Source: Streptomyces pactum (GTDB taxonomy: Bacteria; Actinomycetota; Actinomycetes; Streptomycetales; Streptomycetaceae). Taken from it: a stretch of DNA of 64,000 nt. The notes under the pieces were generated by a model, which had not been told where the DNA came from, did not search any database, and saw only the letters and a program-made list of their open reading frames with translations. This document shows positions 1 to 8,158 of the stretch, one piece after another. Position 1 is the first letter of the stretch, and each line of letters opens with the position of its first letter. The position numbers and the translations under genes were made by a program. Location: assembly GCF_016031615.1 (NCBI RefSeq), contig NZ_JACYXC010000001.1:992001-1056000 (forward strand). The letters run 5' to 3'.

Positions 1-57
1 TCACGCCGGCCCCGGCCGGGGCCGGGCCGGCACCCCGCGTACCGCACAGGAGTCCCG

Positions 58-915
58 ATGCGTCAGCCCACCGACGACCAGCGCCGCAAGGCCGCCGAGT
101 TCCGCGCCCTGCACGCCGGGCCGCACCCGTTCGTGGTGCCCAACCCCTGGGACGCCGGATCGGCGCGCCTGCTGACCGGGATGGGGTTCGCCGCCCTCGC
201 CACCACCGGCGCCGGCTGCGCCTACAGCCTCGGCCGTCCGGACGGCCGCAACCGCACCGGCCGCGAGGAGGTCCTGGAGAACGCGCGGGCCGTCGCCGCC
301 GCCACCCACCTTCCGGTCACGGCCGACCTGGAGAGCGGTTTCGGCGACACCCCCGAGGAGGTCGCCGAAACCATCCGGCTCGCCGCCGCCACGGGACTGG
401 TCGGCGGGTCGGTCGAGGACTCCACGGGCCGGCCGGAGGACCCGGTCAGGCCGCTGGAGGAGGCGGTGGAGCGGGTGGCGGCGGCGGTGGCCGCCGCGCG
501 CGAGCTGGACCTGCCCTTCACCGTGACCGCCCGCGCCGAGAACTTCTTCCAGGGGCGGCCGGACCTGGACGACACCATCCGCCGGCTCCGGGCCTACGAG
601 GAGGCCGGCGCCGATGTGCTGTACGCCCCGGCGCTCCCGGACGCCGAGGCCGTCCGTGCCGTGTGCTCCGCCGTGGAACGCCCGGTCAACGTGCTGATGG
701 GCGGGGCGCTGCGGCTGTCCGTGGCGGACCTGGGCGCCCTGGGGGTGCGGCGGATCAGCGTCGGGTCGGCGATGTCCCGGGCGGCCTTCGGCGCGCTCCA
801 CCGGGCCGCCCGCGAGATCCTCGACCACGGCACCTTCACCTTCGGTGCCGACGCCATCCCGTACGCCGAACTCAACACGCTGCTCGACGGCGCGGACCCG
901 GAACCAGCCCCCTGA
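58..915 (+). CDS. isocitrate lyase / PEP mutase family protein
   Basis: The 285-residue product looks like a cytosolic member of the phosphoenolpyruvate mutase/isocitrate lyase superfamily, which makes or breaks C-C or C-P bonds next to a carboxylate. Seen: the opening VPNPWDAGSARLL, a TADLESGFG segment near residue 95 carrying the metal-binding acidic residues, GGSVEDS near 121 and TARAENF near 163. The classic catalytic KKCGH-type loop of true isocitrate lyase is absent, so substrate is unknown; oxaloacetate, 2-methylisocitrate or phosphonate-type substrates are all possible. The ATG is preceded by ACAGGAG at good spacing. It stands alone, with a short non-coding stretch on either side, so the context does not help to choose a substrate. 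Confidence 0.85.
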   Translation: MRQPTDDQRRKAAEFRALHAGPHPFVVPNPWDAGSARLLTGMGFAALATTGAGCAYSLGRPDGRNRTGREEVLENARAVAAATHLPVTADLESGFGDTPEEVAETIRLAAATGLVGGSVEDSTGRPEDPVRPLEEAVERVAAAVAAARELDLPFTVTARAENFFQGRPDLDDTIRRLRAYEEAGADVLYAPALPDAEAVRAVCSAVERPVNVLMGGALRLSVADLGALGVRRISVGSAMSRAAFGALHRAAREILDHGTFTFGADAIPYAELNTLLDGADPEPAP

Positions 916-1172
916 CCGGGCCCGCCCCCGGCCGGTGACCGCCGGCCGGGGAGGACACCCCCGTCCGGGCCGGCCCCGGTCGACCGCGACCACCACGGCC
1001 GACCGGACGGCGGCCACCGTGCCGGCGCCCCGCCGCGCCGGCCTGCAGCCCGCCGCAGACGCCTGCCCGGAACCGGGCCCGCAGAACCCTGGGCTCAACG
1101 AGGCTTGCGACGGCTTCGGGCGGGCACGCGCAGTGTTACCCGAAGGTCGGGACATGTACGGAAGGAGATGTC

Positions 1173-1433
1173 GTGTCGTTCCTGTGGGCCATCGTCGCGG
1201 GTCTCATCATCGGTCTGCTCGCCAAGCTCGTGCTCCCCGGGCGCCAGCCCATCCCGCTGTGGATGACGGTGCTGCTGGGTATCGTCGGTGGTGTCGCGGG
1301 CAACGCGCTCGCCAGCGCCTTCGGTGTCCGCGACACCAACGGCATCGACTGGATCCGCCACCTGCTTCAGGTCGCCACGGCGGCCCTGCTGATCACGGTG
1401 GTCACCCCCATGTGGGCCCGTCGGCACGCCTGA
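1173..1433 (+). CDS. GlsB/YeaQ/YmgE family small membrane protein
   Basis: An 86-residue integral membrane protein with three hydrophobic segments (about residues 2-18, 28-48 and 62-80). The glycine-rich first and second helices with LIIGLLAKLVLPG match the transglycosylase-associated GlsB/YeaQ/YmgE family, whose members are induced by general stress in many bacteria but have no settled biochemical role. The GTG start follows a strong GAAGGAG site seven bases away. The C-terminal helix is longer than in the minimal E. coli proteins. It appears monocistronic. Family assignment is firm; function is not. Confidence 0.85.
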   Translation: MSFLWAIVAGLIIGLLAKLVLPGRQPIPLWMTVLLGIVGGVAGNALASAFGVRDTNGIDWIRHLLQVATAALLITVVTPMWARRHA

Positions 1434-1656
1434 CGTCCCGGCCCCGCGCCTGAGCGCCGTACCGGCGCCGGAGCGACGGGCGCCCGGCTGGCGGACGAAC
1501 GGCCCGGCGAGACGGCACGGCTCCTCAGCCGCCGTCCCCGCCGGGCCGTCCGGCTGTCGGGACCCTTCCCCGCCGGGGCGGGAGCGGGGACGCCCGATGC
1601 CGCGGACCCCGTGTCGCTGGGCGCACCGCACCACACCCCTGAGAGACGATTCCCGC

Positions 1657-2751
1657 ATGATCGTCCGAAAAGTGACGGACCGGTGGATGTGGGTCACCCC
1701 GCCTCTCGCCATCGTCCTCCTCGTCTTCACCCTCGGTCAGCATCCACCGGGGGCGGTCGTGGCGGTGGCGTCGGTCGTCCTGGGCGGGGCGGTGCTCGCC
1801 GCGGTGCACCACGCGGAGGTCGTCGCCCACCGGGTCGGTGAACCCTTCGGCTCCCTGGTGCTCGCCCTCGCCGTCACCGTCATCGAGGTGGCCCTCATCG
1901 TCACCCTGATGGCAGGCGGCGGCGAGAAGAGCGCCACGCTGGCCCGGGACACCGTGTTCGCCGCCGTCATGATCACCTGCAACGGCATCGTGGGACTGAG
2001 CATCCTGTTCGGCTCGCTCCGCCACGGCATCGCGGTCTTCCGGGCGGAGGGCACCGGCAGCGCCCTGAGCACCATCGCCACGCTCGCCACCCTCAGCCTG
2101 GTGCTCCCCAATTTCACCACTTCGGCGCCCGGACCGGAGTTCTCCACCCCCCAGCTGGTCTTCGCCGCCGTCGCCGCCCTCCTGCTGTACGGGCTGTTCG
2201 TGGCGACCCAGACGGTGCGCCACCGCGACTACTTCCTGCCGGTCACCAAACACGGCGTGGTGGTCCACACCGAGGAGCACGCGGAGGCCCCGTCCGGCCG
2301 CGCCACCCTCGCCAGCCTCGGGGTGCTGCTGCTCGCGCTGGTCGGGGTCGTCGGCCTCGCGAAGGTCATCTCCCCCACGATCGAGTCCGGTGTCGAGGCG
2401 GCGGGCATGCCGCACGCCGTGGTGGGCGTCGTCATCGCGCTGCTGGTCCTCCTCCCGGAGACGATCGCGGCGCTGCGCGCCGCCCGCCGCGACCGGTTGC
2501 AGACCAGCCTCAACCTCGCCTTCGGCTCGACCATGGCGAGCATCGGCCTGACCGTCCCCGCCGTCGCCATCGCCTCGTACTGGCTCTCCGGCCCCCTCGT
2601 CCTCGGGCTCGGCGCCTCCCACATGGTGCTGCTGGCGCTGACCCTCGTGGTCGCCACGCTCACCGTCATCCCCGGGCGCGCCACCCCGCTCCAGGGCGGC
2701 CTGCACCTGGCGGTCCTCGCCGCCTTCCTGGAACTGGCGGTGGTCCCGTGA
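1657..2751 (+). CDS. chaA: ChaA-type calcium/cation:proton antiporter
   Basis: A 364-residue inner-membrane antiporter of the CaCA superfamily. Two homologous halves are visible. Each carries an acidic ion-binding motif in a helix: VTVIEVALIVTLM in the first half (around residue 75) and LLPETIAALRAA in the second (around 270), the pattern of ChaA Na+/Ca2+:H+ exchangers. About eleven membrane segments can be drawn. I chose the ATG at 1657 because the hydrophobic protein starts there; an in-frame upstream extension to 1597 has no family-like residues. The ribosome site (GAGAG) is weak. It probably exports Ca2+ or Na+ at alkaline pH, with no neighbouring gene suggesting a special role. Confidence 0.85.
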   Translation: MIVRKVTDRWMWVTPPLAIVLLVFTLGQHPPGAVVAVASVVLGGAVLAAVHHAEVVAHRVGEPFGSLVLALAVTVIEVALIVTLMAGGGEKSATLARDTVFAAVMITCNGIVGLSILFGSLRHGIAVFRAEGTGSALSTIATLATLSLVLPNFTTSAPGPEFSTPQLVFAAVAALLLYGLFVATQTVRHRDYFLPVTKHGVVVHTEEHAEAPSGRATLASLGVLLLALVGVVGLAKVISPTIESGVEAAGMPHAVVGVVIALLVLLPETIAALRAARRDRLQTSLNLAFGSTMASIGLTVPAVAIASYWLSGPLVLGLGASHMVLLALTLVVATLTVIPGRATPLQGGLHLAVLAAFLELAVVP

Positions 2752-3008
2752 CCCCACCGCCGCGGGCGCCCGCGGCCTGCCGTTCCCCCGCCCGTCCTCC
2801 GGGCTGCGCACCCCGCTTCCCCGGCGGCCACTCCGGCCGCCACTCCCCATACGCTCCCCCCGTCCGGGTCGCCCGGCGCGCATTCCCCCGGTGGCCGGCG
2901 CCCGCTCTCCGGGGGCTCGCTCCCCCCGTGGCCGGGGCGGGCGCCCGCCGGGCCGGTCCCCCGGCCGGCGGACGCCCGCGGTCACCGGTGTCCGTCGCCC
3001 GGTGCAGG

Positions 3009-3581
3009 TCAGCCGTAGTTGACCGCGTCGTCCACGGTGGCCTGCCAGTACGTCACCCGCGGCTCGTTGACGTAGGTCTGACCGCCCGGCAGCGTCAGCA
3101 CCACCGCGCGCCCCACGCTGCCGTTCCCCTGGGCGTTGGCGAAGAGCACCCCGAGCTTGGAGGTCCGGTAGCCCTCGGTGCCGTCGTCGATCGCGGACGA
3201 GGTCATGACGCTCGCGTACGCCGACTGCCCCGGCGCCAGCACCACCGGCTTCGCCGGCTTGGTGTTCGCCCACGGCGCGGCGGGCGACTGGGCCTCCCCG
3301 AACCGCAGGTACGGGTATCCGTGCGCGGTGCACGTCTTCTTCGAGGTGTTGCGCGCGGTGATCAACAGGTGGTTGACCGGCCGGTTCAGCTTCTGCACGG
3401 TGACGGCGGTCTCCGCCGTGGTGCAGGCGGCCGGCGCCGCGGCCCGGGCGGTGCCCTGGCCGAGGGCCGAGGCCGGGGCGGCGGCCAGCGCGGTGGCGGC
3501 CACCACGGTGGCGGCGGCGAGCGTGGCGCGCCGCCGGACGCGGCTGGTGCGGGTGCGGGTGCTGTCGTCGGTCTTCGACAT
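3009..3581 (-). CDS. secreted DUF4232 protein, paralog 1
   Basis: A 190-residue secreted protein. The N-terminus has an Arg-rich region, a hydrophobic helix (residues about 20-40) and an Ala-x-Ala cleavage site near residue 40. The remainder is one DUF4232 domain with the family hallmarks: an early Cys (AACTTAE), RPVNHLL, a second Cys in TCTAHGYPYLRFG, LAPGQSAYASVM and a C-terminal YWQ. The two cysteines probably form a disulfide outside the cell. DUF4232 has no known function and is abundant in Streptomyces. Two more paralogs lie at 4727-5500 and 16960-17793; this one matches the third more closely, including RPVNHLL and the YWQ tail. It has no lipobox, unlike the other two. Confidence 0.85.
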   Translation of the reverse strand: MSKTDDSTRTRTSRVRRRATLAAATVVAATALAAAPASALGQGTARAAAPAACTTAETAVTVQKLNRPVNHLLITARNTSKKTCTAHGYPYLRFGEAQSPAAPWANTKPAKPVVLAPGQSAYASVMTSSAIDDGTEGYRTSKLGVLFANAQGNGSVGRAVVLTLPGGQTYVNEPRVTYWQATVDDAVNYG

Positions 3582-3796
3582 GGTTCCTTCTCCCCCTGGT
3601 CGTGTATCGGTGGTCGGTCCGATCGGACCTCCGTCACTGTCGCCGACCGTGCTAACAGGCGGCTAACCGATCTCTGTCGCGGCCCGGGGCCCGCCCGCCG
3701 CACGGTCAGCAAGCGCGCGTTAGCGGGCTGTTGGCGCGGCGCGGAACAGCGCGGTGGCGGCGCGCGAGAGGTCCCGGCCACCGCCGGAACACGAGA

Positions 3797-3933
3797 GAGG
3801 CCCCCGCCACTGGGCGGGGGCCTCATCCGGAGCGCCGGCCACGAATCGCACGTGGTCCTACCCCCTGGAAGGGGGTTGTGCTGCTGTTACACCTCCGACG
3901 CATGTCCGCCGCCGTCGTTCCCTGCGGCCTGAC
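3797..3933 (-). ncRNA. putative small RNA, copy 1 (137-bp repeat)
   Basis: This segment is identical over all 137 bases to 4418-4554. Read on the minus strand it begins GTCAGGCCGC and ends in a perfect 12-bp GC hairpin (3797-3824, loop CAGT), which looks like a terminator without a long U tract. Internally there are a CCCCC/GGGGG hairpin (loop TTCCA), a CCACG/CGTGG hairpin and a CCGG/CCGG hairpin. A TAATCT -10-like box (3941-3946) lies seven bases upstream of the repeat edge, with TTGTAC 19 bases further up. A promoter, structured body and terminator together suggest a small RNA gene. A short in-frame peptide (ATG then about 25 codons) is possible but not convincing. I do not recognise the family. 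Confidence 0.55.
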
Positions 3934-4417
3934 GAAGATCAGATTACCCCATCCGAGCGGTGCCCGTACAACCGGCGGCTCCTGACGCCCCGTCGGCACC
4001 GACCGGACCGGCGGCCCACCGGACACACGGGCACGGACCCGGACCGCGGGCGGGGCCGGGGCCGGCCGCCGGTCACGGCCGACACCCGGCCGGCCGGGCA
4101 CGCCCCCGGCTGCAACGCCTCGCCGAACGGTCCACCTCGCGGGGCGCACCGGCCCGGCCCCCCTCGGAAGCTGGCGCGCTCACGGGCGTTCGCGCGGTCA
4201 CGCCGCCCAGCTGCCGTGCCGGACACGACGAGGCCCGCGGGACGATCCACCGGCTCGCGTCGAGCCGGTCCGGGGCCGGGGCGGCGCGTGCGGGCGACCG
4301 GAGCGCCCCGGGTGCGCGGGACCCCGCCCGGAAGGCCCCTCGGCGCACCGGCACCCCGGCGTACGTGCCGTGGGTGACGGGCCGCTCCCGTGGCTGCCAC
4401 GGGCCCCGGAAAAGGGC
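3934..4417. other. gene-free stretch between the repeat copies
   Basis: These 484 bases hold the presumed promoter of copy 1 at the left edge and otherwise only GC-rich sequence. Reading frames run through it on both strands but have no ribosome site, no family-like residues and no start near a regulatory signal. I see nothing coding here. Confidence 0.5.
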
Positions 4418-4554
4418 GAGGCCCCCGCCACTGGGCGGGGGCCTCATCCGGAGCGCCGGCCACGAATCGCACGTGGTCCTACCCCCTGGAAGGGGGTTGT
4501 GCTGCTGTTACACCTCCGACGCATGTCCGCCGCCGTCGTTCCCTGCGGCCTGAC
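4418..4554 (-). ncRNA. putative small RNA, copy 2 (137-bp repeat)
   Basis: Second perfect copy of the 137-bp unit at 3797-3933, same orientation, 621 bases away. The flanks are unrelated to those of copy 1, so identity stops abruptly at both ends of the structured unit, as expected for a gene kept under selection or recently duplicated. A TACCAT -10-like box (4561-4566 on the complementary strand) lies six bases before the start; no good -35 is visible. The terminator hairpin is 4418-4445. Confidence 0.55.
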
Positions 4555-4726
4555 AATCTGATGGTAGCTCATTTCCGCGCACCGGCGCACATCGTGGGTT
4601 TCCGCCGCGGGGGCCGGCCGCACACTCCGGCGCCGACCCGTCATCCCGGCACACCCGGGGGCCGGCCCGGCATCCGCCGCGGGCGGCCGGCCGGGCGGGA
4701 GGCGGCGTCCCGCCCGGCCGGGGAGG

Positions 4727-5500
4727 TCACCGCGACATGATGAAGTCCAGCGCGAGACCGGAGGCGGTCGTCCAGTGGGTGACCAGCTGCCCGTCGTCCG
4801 CGTACAGCGTCTGGACCGGCATGGGGACGTCGATCGGCCCGCCCGCGCCGCTGCCGGGCTCGGGCCCCTGGAGGCTCAGCGTGAGGGAGGTCGCCTCGTA
4901 CTCGTCGCGGGCACCGCCGCTGACGAGCAGGGCGGCGTAGGCCTCCTCCCCCGGCGCGATGGTGACGGGCACGCCCGGGTCGGGGTCGCTGTCCGGGATC
5001 ACGGGGACGGTGGTCCGGGCGTCGGCGCCGAGCCGCACCCGGGGGTAGTGGTAGAGCTCGCACGCCGTGTCGCCGGCATTCTGGACGGTCAGCAGGAGGT
5101 GCCGGGCCTCCTTGCTGTCCGCGGGCTCCTTGGTGGCGGAGACCGCCAGGGCGTCCGGGGCGCACGCCTTCGCGGCGGCCGTACCGCCACGGTCCCCGCC
5201 GGTCCGGGTGGCGCCTGAGGAGCCGCCGGGTTCGGTGGAACCGGTCCCGCGGGACGTGGCCGGGCCGGGCCCGCCGGTCGCCGCCGGGGTCTTCGCGTCC
5301 GGCTCGGCCGAGCTCGACGCGCCCGGCTCGGCCGGAGTCGACGCACTCGGCCGGTCCGTGGTCGCGGAGCCGTTCGCGCCGTCGTCCCCGTCCGACTCAC
5401 ACGCCGTGGCCCCCAGCAGCGCGGCGATCAGCGCCGCCCCCGCGACGCAGGTCCGACGGTGCCCGCGACCGCGGTGCGGTGGGCGTGCGGAAGTCTTCAT
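4727..5500 (-). CDS. DUF4232 lipoprotein, paralog 2
   Basis: A 257-residue exported protein. The start at 5500 gives a basic N-terminus, a hydrophobic core and a likely lipobox ending in GATAC, so it is probably membrane-anchored after lipidation at that Cys. Residues about 30-95 are a Ser/Thr/Pro/Gly-rich linker as expected for a wall-spanning spacer. The DUF4232 domain follows: Cys in KACAPD, ARHLLLTVQN, Cys in DTACELYHYPRVRLG, IAPGEEAYAALLVSGG. It differs from paralogs 1 and 3 in the N-terminal half of the domain and lacks the YWQ ending. An upstream in-frame extension to 5833 is rejected because it lies outside the signal peptide. Confidence 0.82.
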   Translation of the reverse strand: MKTSARPPHRGRGHRRTCVAGAALIAALLGATACESDGDDGANGSATTDRPSASTPAEPGASSSAEPDAKTPAATGGPGPATSRGTGSTEPGGSSGATRTGGDRGGTAAAKACAPDALAVSATKEPADSKEARHLLLTVQNAGDTACELYHYPRVRLGADARTTVPVIPDSDPDPGVPVTIAPGEEAYAALLVSGGARDEYEATSLTLSLQGPEPGSGAGGPIDVPMPVQTLYADDGQLVTHWTTASGLALDFIMSR

Positions 5501-5824
5501 GGTGTTCCCCCGTGGTCGGTCTGTCGCGGCCGGCCGGTCCCGGCCCGATGACAGCCGATTCTGCGCTCCGGCCCGCCCACGGCCGCACACCGTCCGCGTG
5601 TCGCCCGGACCTGTGACCGGCCGGTGACAGGGACGCGACGGTTCCGTCCCCGGGGGGCGCGCCCCTCGGGCGCGGCGCGGGGTGCACCGGTGGCGGCGGA
5701 CCTGCGCCCAGGACGGTCGGACCGGCGCCGGACCCGGCGCGGGCGCGCGGCGGGCGGGACCGCCGACGGCGCCGGCGTCCACAGGAGCAGGGAACCGCGG
5801 TCCGCTCCTCCGGACCTCTGTACG

Positions 5825-5840
5825 ATATTCCATGGATCAT
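5825..5840. promoter_or_regulatory. imperfect palindrome, likely ArsR-type operator
   Basis: The 16-bp sequence ATATTCCATGGATCAT is a near-palindrome centred on CATG, twelve bases before the GTG of the ArsR-like gene. It overlaps a TACGAT -10-like box (5821-5826). Position and symmetry suit autorepression by the downstream regulator. That is inference. Confidence 0.4.
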
Positions 5841-5851
5841 TGGAGGATGCG

Positions 5852-6526
5852 GTGCCGGAGAGCGCGGAGAGCGTGACGAAGACGCGGTTGTACGACGCGA
5901 TCGCGGCCAGCGGCAAGGCGCTGGCCAGCGGAAAGCGCCTTGAGCTGCTGGATCTGCTGGCCCAGGGCGAGCGCACCGTCGATGCGCTGGCGAAGGCGGC
6001 CGGGCTGAACCTGACCACCGCGTCGGCGCACCTGCAGACCCTCAAGCAGGCCGGTTTCGTCGCCACCCGCCGCGAGGGCGTACGCATCCACTACCGGCTC
6101 GCCGGTGACGACGTCGCCCAGCTGTTCGCGCTGCTGCGCAAGGTCGCCGACCGCCACCGGGCCGCCGTGTCCGCGGCCCGGGACGCCCACCTGGGCGGGC
6201 CCGGCGGGGTGGCGCTGTCCGGTGCGGAACTGCGGGCCCGGGCCGAAGCGGGGGACGTCGTGGTGCTCGACGTGCGGCCGGTGGAGGAGTACCGGGCCGG
6301 GCACATCCCCGGCGCGCTCTCCCTCCCGGTCGACGAACTGGCCGACCGGATCGGCGAACTGCCGGAGACCGCCGAGATCGTGGTGTACTGCCGCGGCGAG
6401 TACTGCGCCCTGGCCTCCGACGCGGTGCGGCTGCTGACCGACCTCGGGCGCCGGGCGATCCGTCTCAGCGACGGCATGCTGGAGTGGCGTCTGTCCGAGC
6501 TGCCCGTCGCCACGGAACCGGCGTGA
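5852..6526 (+). CDS. ArsR-family regulator fused to a rhodanese domain
   Basis: A 224-residue two-domain protein. Residues about 10-95 form a winged helix of the ArsR type (GKRLELLDLLAQGERTVDAL, then LNLTTASAHLQTLKQAGFV as recognition helix). Residues about 120-215 are a rhodanese domain with the active-site loop VVYCRGEYC, so a persulfide-carrying Cys is present. ArsR-rhodanese fusions are known as sensors or regulators in sulfur or redox stress. The GTG at 5852 follows TGGAGGA at ideal spacing; the upstream in-frame extension lacks homology. A palindrome overlaps its own promoter. The MFS transporter at 6854 starts 327 bases downstream in the same direction and is a plausible target. Confidence 0.87.
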   Translation: MPESAESVTKTRLYDAIAASGKALASGKRLELLDLLAQGERTVDALAKAAGLNLTTASAHLQTLKQAGFVATRREGVRIHYRLAGDDVAQLFALLRKVADRHRAAVSAARDAHLGGPGGVALSGAELRARAEAGDVVVLDVRPVEEYRAGHIPGALSLPVDELADRIGELPETAEIVVYCRGEYCALASDAVRLLTDLGRRAIRLSDGMLEWRLSELPVATEPA

Positions 6527-6853
6527 CCCGGCCGGGCGGACCCCGGCACCGGCGGGGCGCCCGGCGGCGGCCTTCCCCCGGCCGGCACCGCCACCCGCCG
6601 CCCGGGCCACGGACCCGGTCCACGCCCCGGACACCCCGGCCACGGATCACGCCCCCGACCCGGACGGCTGTGCCGAGCCCCGCACCGCTGACCGCGTGAC
6701 GCCCCGGCCCCGGAGCCGCCGGCGGCCGCACCGCCGGCCCGGTCCGGGCCCGGCACCGGCCGGCCCCCCACCCCCCGCGCACACCGCCCCCGGCTCTCGA
6801 GCCGGCCGGGCCGGTGCGCCGCCACGCCCGCACCCTGCGTCCCGGAAGAGAAG
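6527..6853. other. GC-rich gap, no gene seen
   Basis: These 327 bases separate the ArsR-rhodanese gene from the MFS gene. They consist almost entirely of CCGG-type low-complexity sequence. I see no credible reading frame, no terminator with a U tract and no clear promoter apart from the ribosome site of the next gene. Confidence 0.5.
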
Positions 6854-8107
6854 ATGACCAGCACCGCACCCGCCGGCACGACGGCCCGCCCCTTCGACCG
6901 TGACCAGGCCCAGCGCCGCGTCCTGCGCGTCCTGGTCGCCTCCCAGGTCCTCAGCGGTGCCGGGCTCGCCGCGGGCGTCACCGTCGGCGCCCTCCTCGCC
7001 CAGGACATGCTCGGCTCCACCGGCCTCGCCGGGCTGCCCAGCGCCCTGTTCACCGCCGGGTCGGCCCTCGCGGCCGTCGTCGTCGGCCGCGTCTCCCAGG
7101 CCCGTGGCCGCCGCCCGGGTCTCTCGGCCGGGTACCTCGCCGGCGCCGTCGGTTCGGCGGGCGTCATCGTCGCCGCGGTCCTGGACAACCCGGTCCTGCT
7201 GTTCGTCGCCCTGTTCGTCTACGGCGCGGGCACCGCCACCAACCTCCAGGCCCGCTACGCCGGAGCCGACCTCGCCGCCCCCGGGCACCGGGCCCGCGCG
7301 GTCTCCACGGTCCTGGTCGCCACCACCCTCGGCGGCGTCGCCGGCCCCAACCTCGCGGCCCCCACCGGCACCTTCGCCGAAGCCCTCGGCATCCCCCACC
7401 TGGCCGGGCCCTTCATCCTCTCCGGCGCCGCGTACGCGCTGGCCGCGCTCGTGCTCGCCCTCCGGCTCCGGCCCGACCCGCTGCTGCTGGCCCGCTCCCT
7501 CGCCGAGGCCGAGGAGGCGGACCCCGCGACCGTCCCGGCCGCCGCCCCGGCGGGCGGCCGGGGAAGCGTCGTCCTGGGCGCGCTGGTCATGGTGCTCACC
7601 CAGCTCGTCATGGTGGCGATCATGACGATGACGCCGGTCCACATGCACGACCACGGCCACGGCACCGCCGCCTCCGGTCTCGTCATCGCCCTCCACATCG
7701 GTGCCATGTACCTGCCCTCCCCGCTCACCGGCTGGCTCGTGGACCACTACGGCCACCGGAAGGTCGCCATCGCCTCCGGCGTCACCCTGCTGGCCGCCGG
7801 GGTCCTCGCCGCCGTGGCGCCCGGCGGCTCCGTCGCCCTCCTCGCGCTCGCCCTGGTCCTGCTGGGCCTCGGCTGGAACCTGGGGCTGGTCTCGGGCACC
7901 GCGATCATCACCGACACCGTCCCGCTCGCCACCCGCGCCCGGACCCAGGGGCTGGTCGATGTCTCCATCGCCATCGCCGGCGCCACCGGTGGCATGGCCT
8001 CGGGCCTGATGGTCGCCGCCACCAGCTACCCCGCCCTGGCCCTCACCGGCGGCGCGCTCTCCCTGGCGCTGCTGCCCGCCGTCGCCGCCACCGCCCACCG
8101 CCGGTGA
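6854..8107 (+). CDS. MFS transporter
   Basis: A 417-residue major facilitator with about twelve hydrophobic segments. A motif-A-like loop GRVSQARGRRPGL lies between helices 2 and 3, and a second copy, WLVDHYGHRKVA, starts the second half. An unusual His-rich stretch, VHMHDHGHG, opens the loop or helix before TM8, which could bind a metal or sense pH. The ATG follows GGAAGAGA. The substrate cannot be read from the sequence. Being downstream of an ArsR-rhodanese regulator suggests export of a toxic or sulfur-related compound, but the two are separated by 327 bases and may be independent. Confidence 0.82.
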   Translation: MTSTAPAGTTARPFDRDQAQRRVLRVLVASQVLSGAGLAAGVTVGALLAQDMLGSTGLAGLPSALFTAGSALAAVVVGRVSQARGRRPGLSAGYLAGAVGSAGVIVAAVLDNPVLLFVALFVYGAGTATNLQARYAGADLAAPGHRARAVSTVLVATTLGGVAGPNLAAPTGTFAEALGIPHLAGPFILSGAAYALAALVLALRLRPDPLLLARSLAEAEEADPATVPAAAPAGGRGSVVLGALVMVLTQLVMVAIMTMTPVHMHDHGHGTAASGLVIALHIGAMYLPSPLTGWLVDHYGHRKVAIASGVTLLAAGVLAAVAPGGSVALLALALVLLGLGWNLGLVSGTAIITDTVPLATRARTQGLVDVSIAIAGATGGMASGLMVAATSYPALALTGGALSLALLPAVAATAHRR

Positions 8108-8158
8108 CCACCGCCGCCGGGACGCCCCGGCGCCGCCGCGGCCCCGTCGTCGCGCCGG

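Noticed and set aside
3797..4554. Reading the 137-bp repeats as tRNA-like genes or as a coding gene ending FQGVGPRAIRGRRSG
   Set aside because: No cloverleaf with T and anticodon arms can be drawn, and the peptide is very basic, has no ribosome site matched to it and overlaps strong hairpins.
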